Both the position numbers and the translations under genes were made by a program. From Fomitopsis serialis (Eukaryota > Basidiomycota > Agaricomycetes > Polyporales > Fomitopsidaceae), in contig NW_025955269.1 in assembly GCF_022376445.1 (NCBI RefSeq), positions 1 through 47,357 on the forward strand: a stretch of 47,357 nt of DNA. The letters are read 5' to 3'. This document shows positions 23,887 through 33,169 of this stretch, one piece after another (the stretch's first letter is position 1; the number at the start of each line of letters is the position of its first letter). Under the pieces are notes generated by a model. That model ran no database searches. It saw only the letters and a program-made list of their open reading frames with translations, and had not been told where the DNA came from.

Positions 23887-24993
23887 ATGGCTTTGATCAC
23901 CATATCTGGATTTCCTTCGTCGGGGAAGTCTAGACGGGCTCACCAAATCAAGGCACAACTAGAATCCCGGATACAGGACCCTAGCTATCCCGGCCCGAGG
24001 CTGAAGGTTTCCATCATCTCTGACGATGACCTGAACGTTGACCGCAGCGTATACGGTGGTACTTAGTCTATAGCCTGTTGCATGTATTCAAACAATTGAT
24101 GGCTTCCTAGATGGCCGACTGGAAAAGCCTGCTCGAGCGGCACTCTTCACTGCGATGCAAAGGGGATTGGGGCAAGGCACCATTCTCATAGTTGACGCGA
24201 TGAACTACATCAAAGGCTTTCGTTACCAGATGTACTGCGTCGCGAGAGAAATGAAAGTACGAGTATGTACAGTAAGTTGCAGTATCTATCATCAATCCAG
24301 AACTGTAGCATTGACAAAGAGCAAGTAGGTTTATGTGGTTGCTATGCCGGACCTTTGCAAAGAATGGAATGCGTCGAGAGCGGACGGAAAACAGTATTCT
24401 CCCGACATGTACGTTATCCCTTCCATGTAGTATATTCTACTCTGATAGTACGACAGACTCGACAATTTGCTCCTCCGCTTTGAAGAACCGTCTTCGATGG
24501 TCAGATGGGATTCTCCACTTTTTACTGTGCCGTGGACAGACGAACACGTACCGGCAGATGAAATATGGAAAGCGATCACAGAAGGCACGGTCAAACCCCT
24601 AATGCAGGCACACAAGCAGTAAGCGTGTCGTGAGACTCGATACAACCGTGTTGTAATTGGACTGTTCAGGTTCCGAAAGCACCCACGGATGCGCTGAGGA
24701 CGCTGGAAAACACGGCAACAACCATGGTCGCTGCTATTATGGCGGAGCAAGCAGCGTCGCAGCTCTCCGGCGGTCCAATAACCCTCTCGCTCAGTGAGAC
24801 CCTCAGACCTCGCATCACCCTCCCCTCGCGGAATGTCACCCTCTCCGAGCTGCAACGTCTGAAACGACAGTTCGTCACTGTGCACAAGAAGGCAATCACA
24901 CTGGGCACAATCGAGAAAGGGCAAGTGGATTGGAGCGAGGAGAGCGTAGCCGAGAAATTTGCTGTCTACATCGAAGGAAACTTGAGGCCATGA
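23887..24993 (+). CDS. KTI12: KTI12, Elongator-associated P-loop protein (two single-base breaks)
   Basis: Five exons: 23887-24058, 24111-24271, 24329-24408, 24449-24618, 24670-24993. Kti12 binds tRNA and Elongator and supports wobble-uridine modification. Seen directly: Walker A in GFPSSGKSRRAHQIK, IISDDDLNVDRSVYG, the Walker B/substrate region ILIVDAMNYIKGFRYQMYCVAREM, EWNASRADGKQYSPD, RFEEPSSMVRWDSPLFTVPW, and the conserved C-terminus LSELQRLKRQFVTVHKKAITLG. Two places break frame by one missing base: the exon 3/4 junction (24408/24449, where a G before the GT donor would restore phase) and the CCCC run at 24596-24599. Adding both gives exactly 303 codons. As written the protein stops early, so this is either a young pseudogene or assembly indels in an active, normally conserved gene. 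Confidence 0.85.
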
Positions 24994-25130
24994 CGCAAAA
25001 CCCATCTTGTCAACAATAATCTATGTATAGGTTACATCATTATGACCGTGCCTTGTCTCTAAATCAAGGCGACAGTCCCCTGGTAATATTCGTTCTAATC
25101 ATCATGATGTGGAAGCTTTACAACAAAATT

Positions 25131-27016
25131 CTACCAGAAACGAGTGGTGTTAGGTGCGAAGCCGTTCGCCATGCGCAACATGGACACTTGGCCCGTCATG
25201 CTAGAGAACTGACGTTCGAGAGTGAGTGTTGAAACGTTGATATGTCATTTGAGAGCCTGGGACACCACGTACCCCATTGCCAATGAAGGCCTGAGCCCTC
25301 TGCCCGATGAGCATGTCAACCGCTTGCTTCACGTACTCCTGCTCGTGGTTCACCAGTATGTCTCTGCCGCTGGTGACTCTGTTCCACTCGAACGAGTTCC
25401 GCAGAGCTTTCTTAAGTTCGGCTATCCAAGGGGTTGGACCGTTCGTCATGATGTAGATATTCTCAATTCCCTGTCCAGCTTCGGAGCGTCTGACCTCTTC
25501 TATTTTTCGCACGATCTCTGGAATATCGGGGAAGCAATGGAGATGGTACATCTCTGCTCTCGTTGCCGGCGATGCGTCTTCGGGTACTAGCAACTTGTCG
25601 GGAAACGACGGGAAGGCGCTGTAGCCAAAGAATTTGGCCTGCCATTCTGTGAGACGTCTACAGTGTCGCACGAAGTCTCCACGTCGGATGTGTACGGCTA
25701 GGAGACCCGGAATTGACGAATATCGTTCGGCGCTATCCATGACGCCGAGCGAAGTGGAGGATGTGTATGGCTGCCAGATGGTCGACGGCGCAAACAGCTC
25801 GCGGTTCATGTCGAAGGCTAGCTCTATGAGCGGCGACCATCCGAACTCTTTCAAGATGGGCGACTGAGAGAACGAAGGCCATTCGTCGAGCAGGCGACTT
25901 GCATCCTGGAGAATCCTGTCGTCCCACAATTATGCATTTGCCACTTGAACGAGAGATACACGAACTTACCATATGTCGAAGATCTGCCGCGGGTCCTTTG
26001 CGACCTCCACACATGGATCATCGATGGCGTTCAGCACCTCAAGCCACTTCTGTAGCGTCGAGGACGCGGTGGTTTGCCTATCGCTATCCATCATGGCGAG
26101 AACGTCTTCGTTCCGTATAATTGTTGGGTTAGGACAGACTTTGTCCCAGAATTCTTTCATGACAGCTCTAGGAGCTTCGGGGTCGGCAGTAAAGGGCGCC
26201 CCGACGATAGGACCTATACACCGGATATGAAAGACGTCAGCATATCCGGACGCCAAATCAACCACTGCACCGCCTACCCTGTATCAACGCAGTCAAAGGT
26301 ATTCGCGCAGGGATAGGCCTGAAGTTGTACAGAGAGTAGTCCGAAACGCCCTCCTCCCAAGTGTAGTTGTTGAAGACAAAGCTAAGGATACGTTACTTAA
26401 CTGGCGAAAGAACATATTAGATTACATACGAACGACCTGAACGGTAAGCCAGATAGGCATTCAGGAGTAAATCCTGCATCGCATTTCCCCAGCCGTTGCC
26501 TGAGTGATTCTACTGCTGAATGGGACATAGATGCGAGGTCGTGCGAGAACTCGTACCTCGTATATGATTTGCTATCCAGAGGTACTTCACTGGATGTCCA
26601 TCGGACGCCTGTGCGTCCACGTCGTGTTGCGGTAAGCTGAGTTCCAGCTGATGGTATTCAGAGTACAACGGCGGAAGCCCAGAATCCTTTGCTAGTGCAC
26701 GCAGGATGGGCTCTGCTAAGCCCACGCGGCCTCTGAGGAATAGCCACATCCATACAAAGGCCGCGGAAACGAGCACAAGTAGCGCGAGCAGTGCAAAGCG
26801 TAGTTGTCGCCGTCTTGCATAAGGCGGTTTCTTGTCTAAGCCTGCCAAGTGTGTAGCTGATGAAAGTGAATACTCGTCGGCATCGTCAATAGGTGAATCG
26901 AGGGAGCTTGAACGTGAACGTGGGTGATTAGAGGATTGTCGCATCGCCGGCGCGGGGCTCTCAGCAGTATCGCGGTAGGGAAGGATATGCCTGGTGGGTA
27001 AGGAGAAGCATACCAT
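25131..27016 (-). CDS. O-fucosyltransferase-like type II membrane glycosyltransferase (intact cop)
   Basis: Six exons: 27016-26557, 26499-26430, 26381-26278, 26213-25970, 25915-25273, 25208-25131; 532 residues if the first ATG is used, 508 if translation begins at 26944 (MRQSSNHPRSRSSS). A Ser-rich cytosolic tail and an Arg cluster precede one membrane helix (FALLALLVLVSAAFVWMWLFL) and a lumenal domain. That domain carries NGWGNAMQDLLLNAYLAYRS, FGWSPLIELAFDMNREL, and IPGLLAVHIRRGDF, whose HxRRGD motif binds GDP-sugar in GT65/GT68-type fucosyltransferases. The C-terminus ends NTTRFW. The fold class is a family-knowledge inference: donor and acceptor are unknown, and fucosylation is poorly documented in these fungi. 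The broken paralogue lies 2.7 kb away beyond KTI12. Confidence 0.75.
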
Positions 27017-28407
27017 CAAGTTACATGTCTACCTTATAGATAGCACGCTGAGACTCTTTTGGTATGCGAACGGACGTCATGTCCGCAGTGTTGAGCGTTT
27101 TAGACCCTGGCCATGGAAGGGCATGTTAAGTACAGCCGCACTCTGCACGGCGCTGATCACTCACGGCGCTGTAACTCGAGGCAAAGACGTTTCTCCGGCG
27201 CAGTTCCCAAGCCTTATTGTGCCATAAATGCGTTCACAGTAAGGAAGGAGGCAGGGGAGTGTTGAGCAGATCATCCCGTTTGAATACGTCAATGACAATC
27301 CATCGTGTGCCAGAAGCGCGAAGGATCCCCCAGAGCGTATTGGTGTGGATGGAGGCTTTGAAATCGTCTTCGACGTGAAGTGCAAGACATCCGCACGGCA
27401 CTATTGTAGATGGGAGGCTTACATCTAACCTAGGAAGTAAGTTCCCAGGCAGCTCATGAATGTATAGCATACGGACACCGCAAATACGTACTGAACCTAC
27501 CCACCAGCACCAGAGCCTGCAACGGCCCGTTGCGTGAGAGGGAGCTTAGTTTGCCAAGCCTTGAAACTTCCGCCTATGACCAACCGAAGGCAGATTGTGT
27601 GTACAGGAACTGAGTTGTTGAGCACCGCCATTGCGTGCCCGATGAACACCGGGTGGAGCATCTGACATAGTCAATATGTTGCGGCCGCGGGCGTTGATTG
27701 CAGAGCGCAGTACTGAGACCTGCGGAGACTTGGGCGCAAAGCGGCAGGGCACGGTCAGGGCACGGTAACCGTGTAACTGGCTTGATGAGCAGCAGGAGGG
27801 CGGTGCTGTTCGGGCAACTAGTGTTCAACGTTCAAACGTAAGTTGTTCACCAGACTCACCTGTCATGTCCCAGGGCTACGGCGCACCAGAAGCTACGACC
27901 TGCGTCGCTATCTTTGAACCCGTGGGTACATTCGAGGTCCGCCGAGGGGCAAGGATCTGAGAATAAGAAGTGGAGAACGCGGATGCATTGCGACTAATGC
28001 ACGTCCTAGTACGTTCACAGAGTGAGGCACGTTCATGTGTCGTACGAACCTATCTATGTGAGCGACTAAGCTTCGGAGGGCTGACTCACGGGGCTAGGAA
28101 TGGCATGACCAGATTTCTGACGACTCTCGAAGATGCTCAGACAAATGGTCCACAATGTGGGGGACTATGTAGACCTGCGCGACTTGAGTTTGTGGAGGAA
28201 GGGACGATGCCTGAAGACCTGAGGCAAATCGAGCAATCAGGATACCTGCGGTGAGATCCGTCGCTTTCACGCAGCCCACAGATTACCCAGATGCCATGGC
28301 CGAGAAGATGTACGAGACTAAGGACCGATGGTCAGTGCTTCATGTCCGCGAAAGTACCGAAGAATGCTACAAACAGAGGAGCAGCTGCGCGTGGATGTGA
28401 GTCAAAG
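27017..28407. other. Accessory region with possible coding remnants
   Basis: On the minus strand several protein-like pieces occur but do not join cleanly: about 28256-28100, 27960-27895 (CPSADLECTHGFKDSDAGRS), 27720-27546 (VSVLRSAINARGRNILTMSD) and 27440-27234 (VPCGCLALHVEDDF, then GTRWIVIDVFKRDDLLNTP). A donor after 27895 (GTGAGT) and an acceptor near 27721 connect two of them in frame. The rest has stop codons or phase conflicts. It may be an unrecognised or decaying gene. Confidence 0.3.
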
Positions 28408-29645
28408 TTATGAAGCCTTCTTCCTTCTTGACTTCTCTTTCGACGGCTTTTCTGACACCCCGCCCGCTGCTCCTCCATCCTCCATCCGCTTGCGTTTCTT
28501 CTCACGCTTCGCCGCCCGCTTCTCCTTCTCCCTCTCTTCTGCCTCCCGCGCTGCCGCCTCGTCACCTAGTCGACCAAGCATGCCGAAGGTGTCCTCCTCG
28601 TCGGTGCCCATACCTTCGTCGAGGTCGAGCTCATCGACGGCGACGTCGTCCTCAATAGGTCCAGCGAGCACACGGGATACCTCGCGCGAACTGGTCGCAG
28701 TTTGTGTCGGTGGAGCAGGCTGGTGGTCAGGAGAGAATGGATCGACTTGTATTGAGCCGAGGAGAGATAGCATCTGGTTCGCTATGGTGAGACTGCGAGG
28801 AGGTCAGAGGGTGTTCTCAAGATTGGGATGGAGCAACATACCCGACCACAGTGAACTCGATGTAACCATCATCCCCACCAAGTGTAGCCGCTGTAACACC
28901 GTGCACCCATCTCCCTCCCCGTTCCATGTTGGCTGTTCCGCCGTCCGAGTTGGCGCCGTCTTGTGGGGCGTCCGCGCCGAATTCAGGATCGTTGTCTGCA
29001 GGCCCGTATTCGAACTCCCATTGATCGGTTGGTATGTGATGTCGAGGTATTGAGACATTGAATGTACGGTGTACGAGTAGAGCGACGTGGTCTGGAGAGC
29101 ACAAGTTGACTTTGCCGACTAGAAGGGTAATGCATTAACTCAAGTAGCCGTGGCACAAGCGACGCAGGATAACACACCTAGCTTCATCCCAATATGTGGA
29201 CTCCATACTGTGGCATCGAATGCGATTTGGCAATTCGCGAATGGACAATCTGCCTTCAGCGTAGCGGTTGAGCTCAGAAACTCCAGGTTGTCATGCGCGA
29301 GGACGACGCCGTGAAGGGCTGGTATATATCTAGGCAAACGCGCGAAGACCTTCCCATTCACTCAAGATGACTTCGACGCAGTAGCATGATAGCACACCTC
29401 ATGAGCAGTGAGTCCAGCATTTCCTCCGCACCCGAACGGAGGCTATTCGAGAACACAGGAGGTATGGAGATGTGCATCGACGCGCGCACTACTCGAAACT
29501 CCTCGCTCGCCTTTCCTTTGCCCTTGTCTCTCTTCTTCGACCTGTCCTTCTCTTTCTTGTGTCGTTTGGTAGACGGTTCTGCCTCGTCAATGTCAGCGGC
29601 CGCGTGTTTGCGTTTCTTGGCCTTTTTCTCCACAATTTGAGACAT
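28408..29645 (-). CDS. RPA43: RNA polymerase I subunit RPA43
   Basis: Four exons: 29645-29398, 29329-29178, 29118-28842, 28792-28408; 353 residues, in phase. Rpa43 forms the Pol I stalk with Rpa14 and contacts Rrn3 to start rRNA transcription in the nucleolus. A Lys-rich N-terminus (about 45 residues, with KKAKKRKH and KRHKKEKDRSKKRDK) precedes the stalk domains: FRVVRASMHISIPPVFSN, YIPALHGVVLAHDNLEF, LKADCPFANCQIAFDATVW, then the OB-like part VGKVNLCSPDHVALLVHRT, FNVSIPRHHIPTDQWEFEYG. The C-terminus is acidic (ELDLDEGMGTDEED) then very basic (KREKKRKRMEDG), as in other fungal RPA43. It is divergent from PAM16 with 237 bp between start codons. Confidence 0.92.
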
Positions 29646-29882
29646 TGTTGTGGACCAAAGCAGTTCCGAGATAGTGCCAGTCCAAGTGGATGTCGCAAAG
29701 TTGCGCACCGACGCGGTCGTACACGGGAAATTTTGAGAGTAGTAAAGCCACGTGCCACGCGCTTTGGGCAGCTTGAAGTCGCTGCCGCGGGTCCCGCGTC
29801 AGTTTCCGCGACGCGCCGTCTGTCCGCGACCACACCTTGTCATCTCCAGCTATTCGTCCTCCTGCTGAAGTAGAACCAGCAG
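29646..29882. promoter_or_regulatory. Divergent promoter between RPA43 and PAM16
   Basis: 237 bp serve both genes. It contains a CACGTG E-box at 29749-29754. Confidence 0.5.
29749..29754. promoter_or_regulatory. CACGTG E-box
   Basis: A palindromic hexamer 104 bp upstream of the RPA43 ATG and 129 bp upstream of the PAM16 ATG. Confidence 0.4.
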
Positions 29883-30520
29883 ATGGTATGCAGTTAGACA
29901 TCCTTTGAGCTCAAATCACTGAGGTACTGGTTCACAGTCGTCTCCGAAGGTCATTGTGCAGATTGCCATTGCAGGTGCCCAGATTTTCGGCAAGGCATTC
30001 GCGGCGGCGAGCAGACAGGCAATCAAAAGTACGGCCGTTACTTACATGTGTATGCCTGTGCTGAGTATCGCAAAGATGCCAAATACAGACCACAGGCTGC
30101 AATAGGCGGTGACGCCGCCGGCGTCGGGAACGCTACGTCAGGGTCAATAACAGACAAGCTGACGCGGGAACACCGAATGACGTTGGACGAGGCGCATTTG
30201 GTTCTGAATGTGAACAAGGGGGAACCTATGACGAGGGTACTGGAGGTGAGCATTATATCCTTCCAAGCTGACATTGTGCTTCATCTCTCCACTAGCGTTA
30301 CGAGCATCTATTCAAAGCGAACTCGCCTCCGCCGCCACCACCAAAACCTCAACCAGGTCAGAAAGCACCACAACCATCTGCGTGGTCACACTATATCCAA
30401 TCAAAAGTTGTTCGGGCACGCGAGCGAATAGAAGCCGAGACGAAGGCGGCGGAGACACCGTCAACACCAGAACCTCCACCGTCACAACCACCACCTGGCT
30501 CAGAGGGCAAGTCAAGTTAA
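29883..30520 (+). CDS. PAM16: PAM16/TIM16, presequence translocase motor subunit
   Basis: Four exons: 29883-29885, 29938-30028, 30076-30245, 30296-30520; 162 residues. Pam16 is a J-like protein that pairs with Pam18 at the matrix side of the TIM23 complex and restrains its stimulation of mtHsp70. The N-terminus SSPKVIVQIAIAGAQIFGKAF and AAASRQAIK is the typical membrane-binding helix. The degenerate J domain includes KLTREHRMTLDEAHLVLNV and RYEHLFKANSPPP. A Pro-rich tail follows SAWSHYIQSKVVRARERIEAE. The first coding exon is the start codon alone: ATG is followed at once by GTATGC and the next exon begins with the conserved SSPK. No other in-frame ATG could supply the N-terminus. Confidence 0.92.
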
Positions 30521-30603
30521 CCTGCTTTACTTGCGCACATTCGCTAGAAGTATATTTGCTGTATAATGTTTGCACTTTACTATCCCCATTCACTGGATCA
30601 CAG

Positions 30604-31050
30604 ACAATGCATGTCGACGCGGCTTTGACCAGCCATCATCTACCTTGAACACTGGTGCCCTCACTGAGGCCCTCAGTCTCGCCTCGGGAAGCCGACCTTT
30701 GAAATTTGGTGAGCATGGCTTCGGATGTGGCTGTTGACCTCGCGTGCAGAGCAGGACCAGTGCACCATCTATCGCCTCGGCGGTCAAGTCAGAGAAGGCG
30801 GAATCACTACATATCTACTAGTTGCGCGTAACAATCACGCCGGTCATTTTGAACAGGGAAGTAAGTCCAAGTTAGCGGCAGTCACTGTTGATGCCACCGT
30901 CCCTCGGTATGTATACCAATGCGGTCCTCCGCGCCTGTGCGGACACCGTTCGTCTCCTGATTCTGCTCCAATCGCACGTACGCAGGCGTTGTTGATCTGC
31001 TTTCATTGGAAAGCACCGTCTGGGCTATTTCTCTGCCCACGCTGGTCTAA
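30604..31050 (+). CDS. Small hypothetical gene, 5' end unresolved
   Basis: Three segments join in phase through good splice sites: about 30604-30708, 30750-30860 and 30986-31050 (stop). The reading gives a protein-like sequence including STLNTGALTEALSLASGSRP, CTIYRLGGQVREGGITTYLL and DLLSLESTVWAISLPTLV. The first segment begins after a possible acceptor (TCACAG at 30598-30603), and no start codon in frame was found between it and PAM16, which ends at 30520. The second intron (125 nt) is longer than usual here. I do not recognise the product. Confidence 0.4.
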
Positions 31051-31214
31051 TGGTCGATGCAATCAGCACCTGTGGACCGTCGTCCCCGGAGAGCATTGTG
31101 CGTTAGCAATGTTCGTTCAAGAATGGGACTGGTATTAATTCCCGGTCGTCGTGATAGGTTTGTCACATAAGGTTCATGCGCTCAGTACTATTCAAGCTGG
31201 TACTGTCCGCAACA

Positions 31215-32213
31215 TCAAGCCTTCGTAGCATTACCCGCCACGCCCTGAGCCGTCCCCGTCACATTTGTCGCCGCGCTCGTCACGTTGTGCGGGAACGCAG
31301 GGTCGGGCCTGCGGTTGCTGTCCAGCTCAAACAGCGCGTCGTTCTGCCAGGCCTGCACTGGGCTCGGGGTCGCGAGGCTGTCCATCGTCGTGCTCGGCGG
31401 CTCCGGGAACAGCCCGTTGAGATCGAACATGAACGAGTGGCGCTTCTGCTTCGACTTGGGCGGCGCCTGCTCCGGGACGGTGTCCATCGTGTCGGTGGTA
31501 TAGCCCGGCCCTACGGGTAGAGGTTCGGCATTCGTGGTCTTGCTGTAGGTTGCCTTGGGAGCGGAGGACGTGCTCGTGGAGGAGGGGCTTGTGTCCTGCA
31601 GTGCGCCCATTGGGTCGAAAGCCGCGCCGAGGGCCTTGTGGAAGACGTCTGAGCTCTCCATCCTCGTCGCTCCGAGTCCCTGCACGCCAGAGGATATTGC
31701 CTTCATAGGTGTCGCCGCACCCAGCGGCAGGCCGCCCGCCGGCGCACTGGTGGGCTGGGCAGCCGCCTGGGCAGTCTTCATGTGCGCCGCCTGAAGCTTC
31801 TGCGCCTTCTTGTTCCCGCGCGCGAGGAGGCGGTGCGCGCCGCCGAGGAGGGGCTGCGTCATGTTGTTGTTCGTCGCGTCGTAGTTGTCGATGCGGATTT
31901 GTCGCCGGAGGAGGCTCGAGGCGTCGACGGGGAGCCTGGCGTTGTTCTCCATGCCCGAGAGGCCCGGGACGTATTCTTCGGCGTCGGAGATCCCGGGCAG
32001 GCGACTGTCCATGCCCGGCATACGGTGGGCGGAGGCGGAGGACTTGGAGGTGGGCGCAGGATCGGGGATCTCTGTGGGTGCGACGAAACCAACTGTCATA
32101 GTGATGAGTTCGGGAAGCCTGACGACTGTCGAGGTTGCCAACGGGGCTGGAGCTGCGGAGGCCGGAAGGGCGGCGGCGAGCGAGAGACAGACTACCACAG
32201 TTTTGACGAGCAT
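31215..32213 (-). CDS. Secreted protein of unknown function
   Basis: A single exon of 332 residues. The ATG at 32213 opens a clear signal peptide (MLVKTVVVCLSLAAALPASA, cleavage likely after the Ala residues). A longer frame upstream would bury this signal, so 32213 is preferred. The mature part is Ala/Ser/Thr/Pro-rich, lacks cysteine-rich patterns, has a central LLRRQIRIDNYDATNNNM region with a possible dibasic processing site, and ends in N-glycosylation sequons (NVTSAATNVTG). No enzyme motif is visible. It is divergent from PRM1, 956 bp away. It could be a cell-wall or effector-type protein, but that is unproven. Confidence 0.7.
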   Translation of the reverse strand: MLVKTVVVCLSLAAALPASAAPAPLATSTVVRLPELITMTVGFVAPTEIPDPAPTSKSSASAHRMPGMDSRLPGISDAEEYVPGLSGMENNARLPVDASSLLRRQIRIDNYDATNNNMTQPLLGGAHRLLARGNKKAQKLQAAHMKTAQAAAQPTSAPAGGLPLGAATPMKAISSGVQGLGATRMESSDVFHKALGAAFDPMGALQDTSPSSTSTSSAPKATYSKTTNAEPLPVGPGYTTDTMDTVPEQAPPKSKQKRHSFMFDLNGLFPEPPSTTMDSLATPSPVQAWQNDALFELDSNRRPDPAFPHNVTSAATNVTGTAQGVAGNATKA

Positions 32214-33169
32214 AGCGAAACCAGGCACAGTGAAGACAGATGCGAGGCCGGACGCGATTGGAGTTCTGTTGCTTGAGGGACCAGCGGAGGAAGAGCCAAC
32301 GAGTAGATGGCGGTAGTAAGATAGAGATCTGCTCACCAACGCACAAGCTTTATGCTCCGTAGGGCTGTCAGCCGAGGGCTGGCAGTAGCACTTCCTCAGG
32401 ATGTGAGGGCGGGGCTGACAATCCAGGCATTGCGGTTAAGACTGAGGAGATGACGCACTTTCATCAAGCCACAGCGTTACCTCCCTTGTATGAGCGAATC
32501 TTGTCTCCTCAAGATGGTGGTCCGCACAAGAAAGCAGCTGTGTATGCCGCCGCATCAAAGCAACCATTGCTAGGACCGTCATGCAACTGACCGCATGATC
32601 ACGATGCAGTGCCTCATGCGTCAATTTGAGCACCAGCAGAGCGTCGAGTGTGGCTGTGCGCGATTGTTATGGAGGGGTGGGCATGTCGCAGTCGGATCAT
32701 GTATAGACTTGGCAACTACTTCATTGAGAGCGGATGACAGTAGCAGCGCGCACTGCTTCTCGTTGAGCAGGAAATACGACTCGCATAGAGGTTTCCCTTT
32801 GAGTCGGAGTTGATCGAGAACGCGTCCAGCAATACAAGGCATCCCAGTCCAGGGCACGGCGAGGATGGTCGAGCGTGCGGAAACAATGTGCAACAGGGCG
32901 GGCAGGCGCTGGACGCCGGGTGGGATGGTCACGTGGGTCGCGTCGCGTCGCGTACGGCGGGCGCCAAGGGGCAGCTATTGTTTTGCGGAGGGCAAGAACA
33001 ATGGGCTGCGCTGCTGCCGACACAATGGGGCCTCCGTCTCAAATAGTCTCGCCTTGCTTTCAGGATGCTCGCCTGCCTTCCGAGGCTTTTGCTCCCTCTC
33101 GCTGTTACGTCCGTCGACGACCCATAGACCTCCTCCCTCGCTGTCGCCGGTCGACCCTCTCTGGCACCC
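32214..33169. promoter_or_regulatory. Divergent intergenic region with GTCACGTG site
   Basis: 956 bp between the secreted protein and PRM1. GTCACGTG occurs at 32928-32935, 234 bp upstream of the PRM1 start. The last 150 bp are pyrimidine-rich, typical of a fungal core promoter and 5' UTR. No gene seen. Confidence 0.5.
32928..32935. promoter_or_regulatory. GTCACGTG E-box
   Basis: A full RTCACRTG match on the plus strand, 234 bp upstream of the PRM1 ATG. Confidence 0.4.

Noticed and set aside
23538..23933. 131-codon plus frame before KTI12
   Set aside because: Overlaps the KTI12 start in a different frame and has no recognisable content.
31327..32346. 339-codon frame overlapping the secreted protein in another frame
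   Set aside because: Arg/Pro-rich shadow without signal peptide or domain; the 31215-32213 frame has a clean signal peptide.
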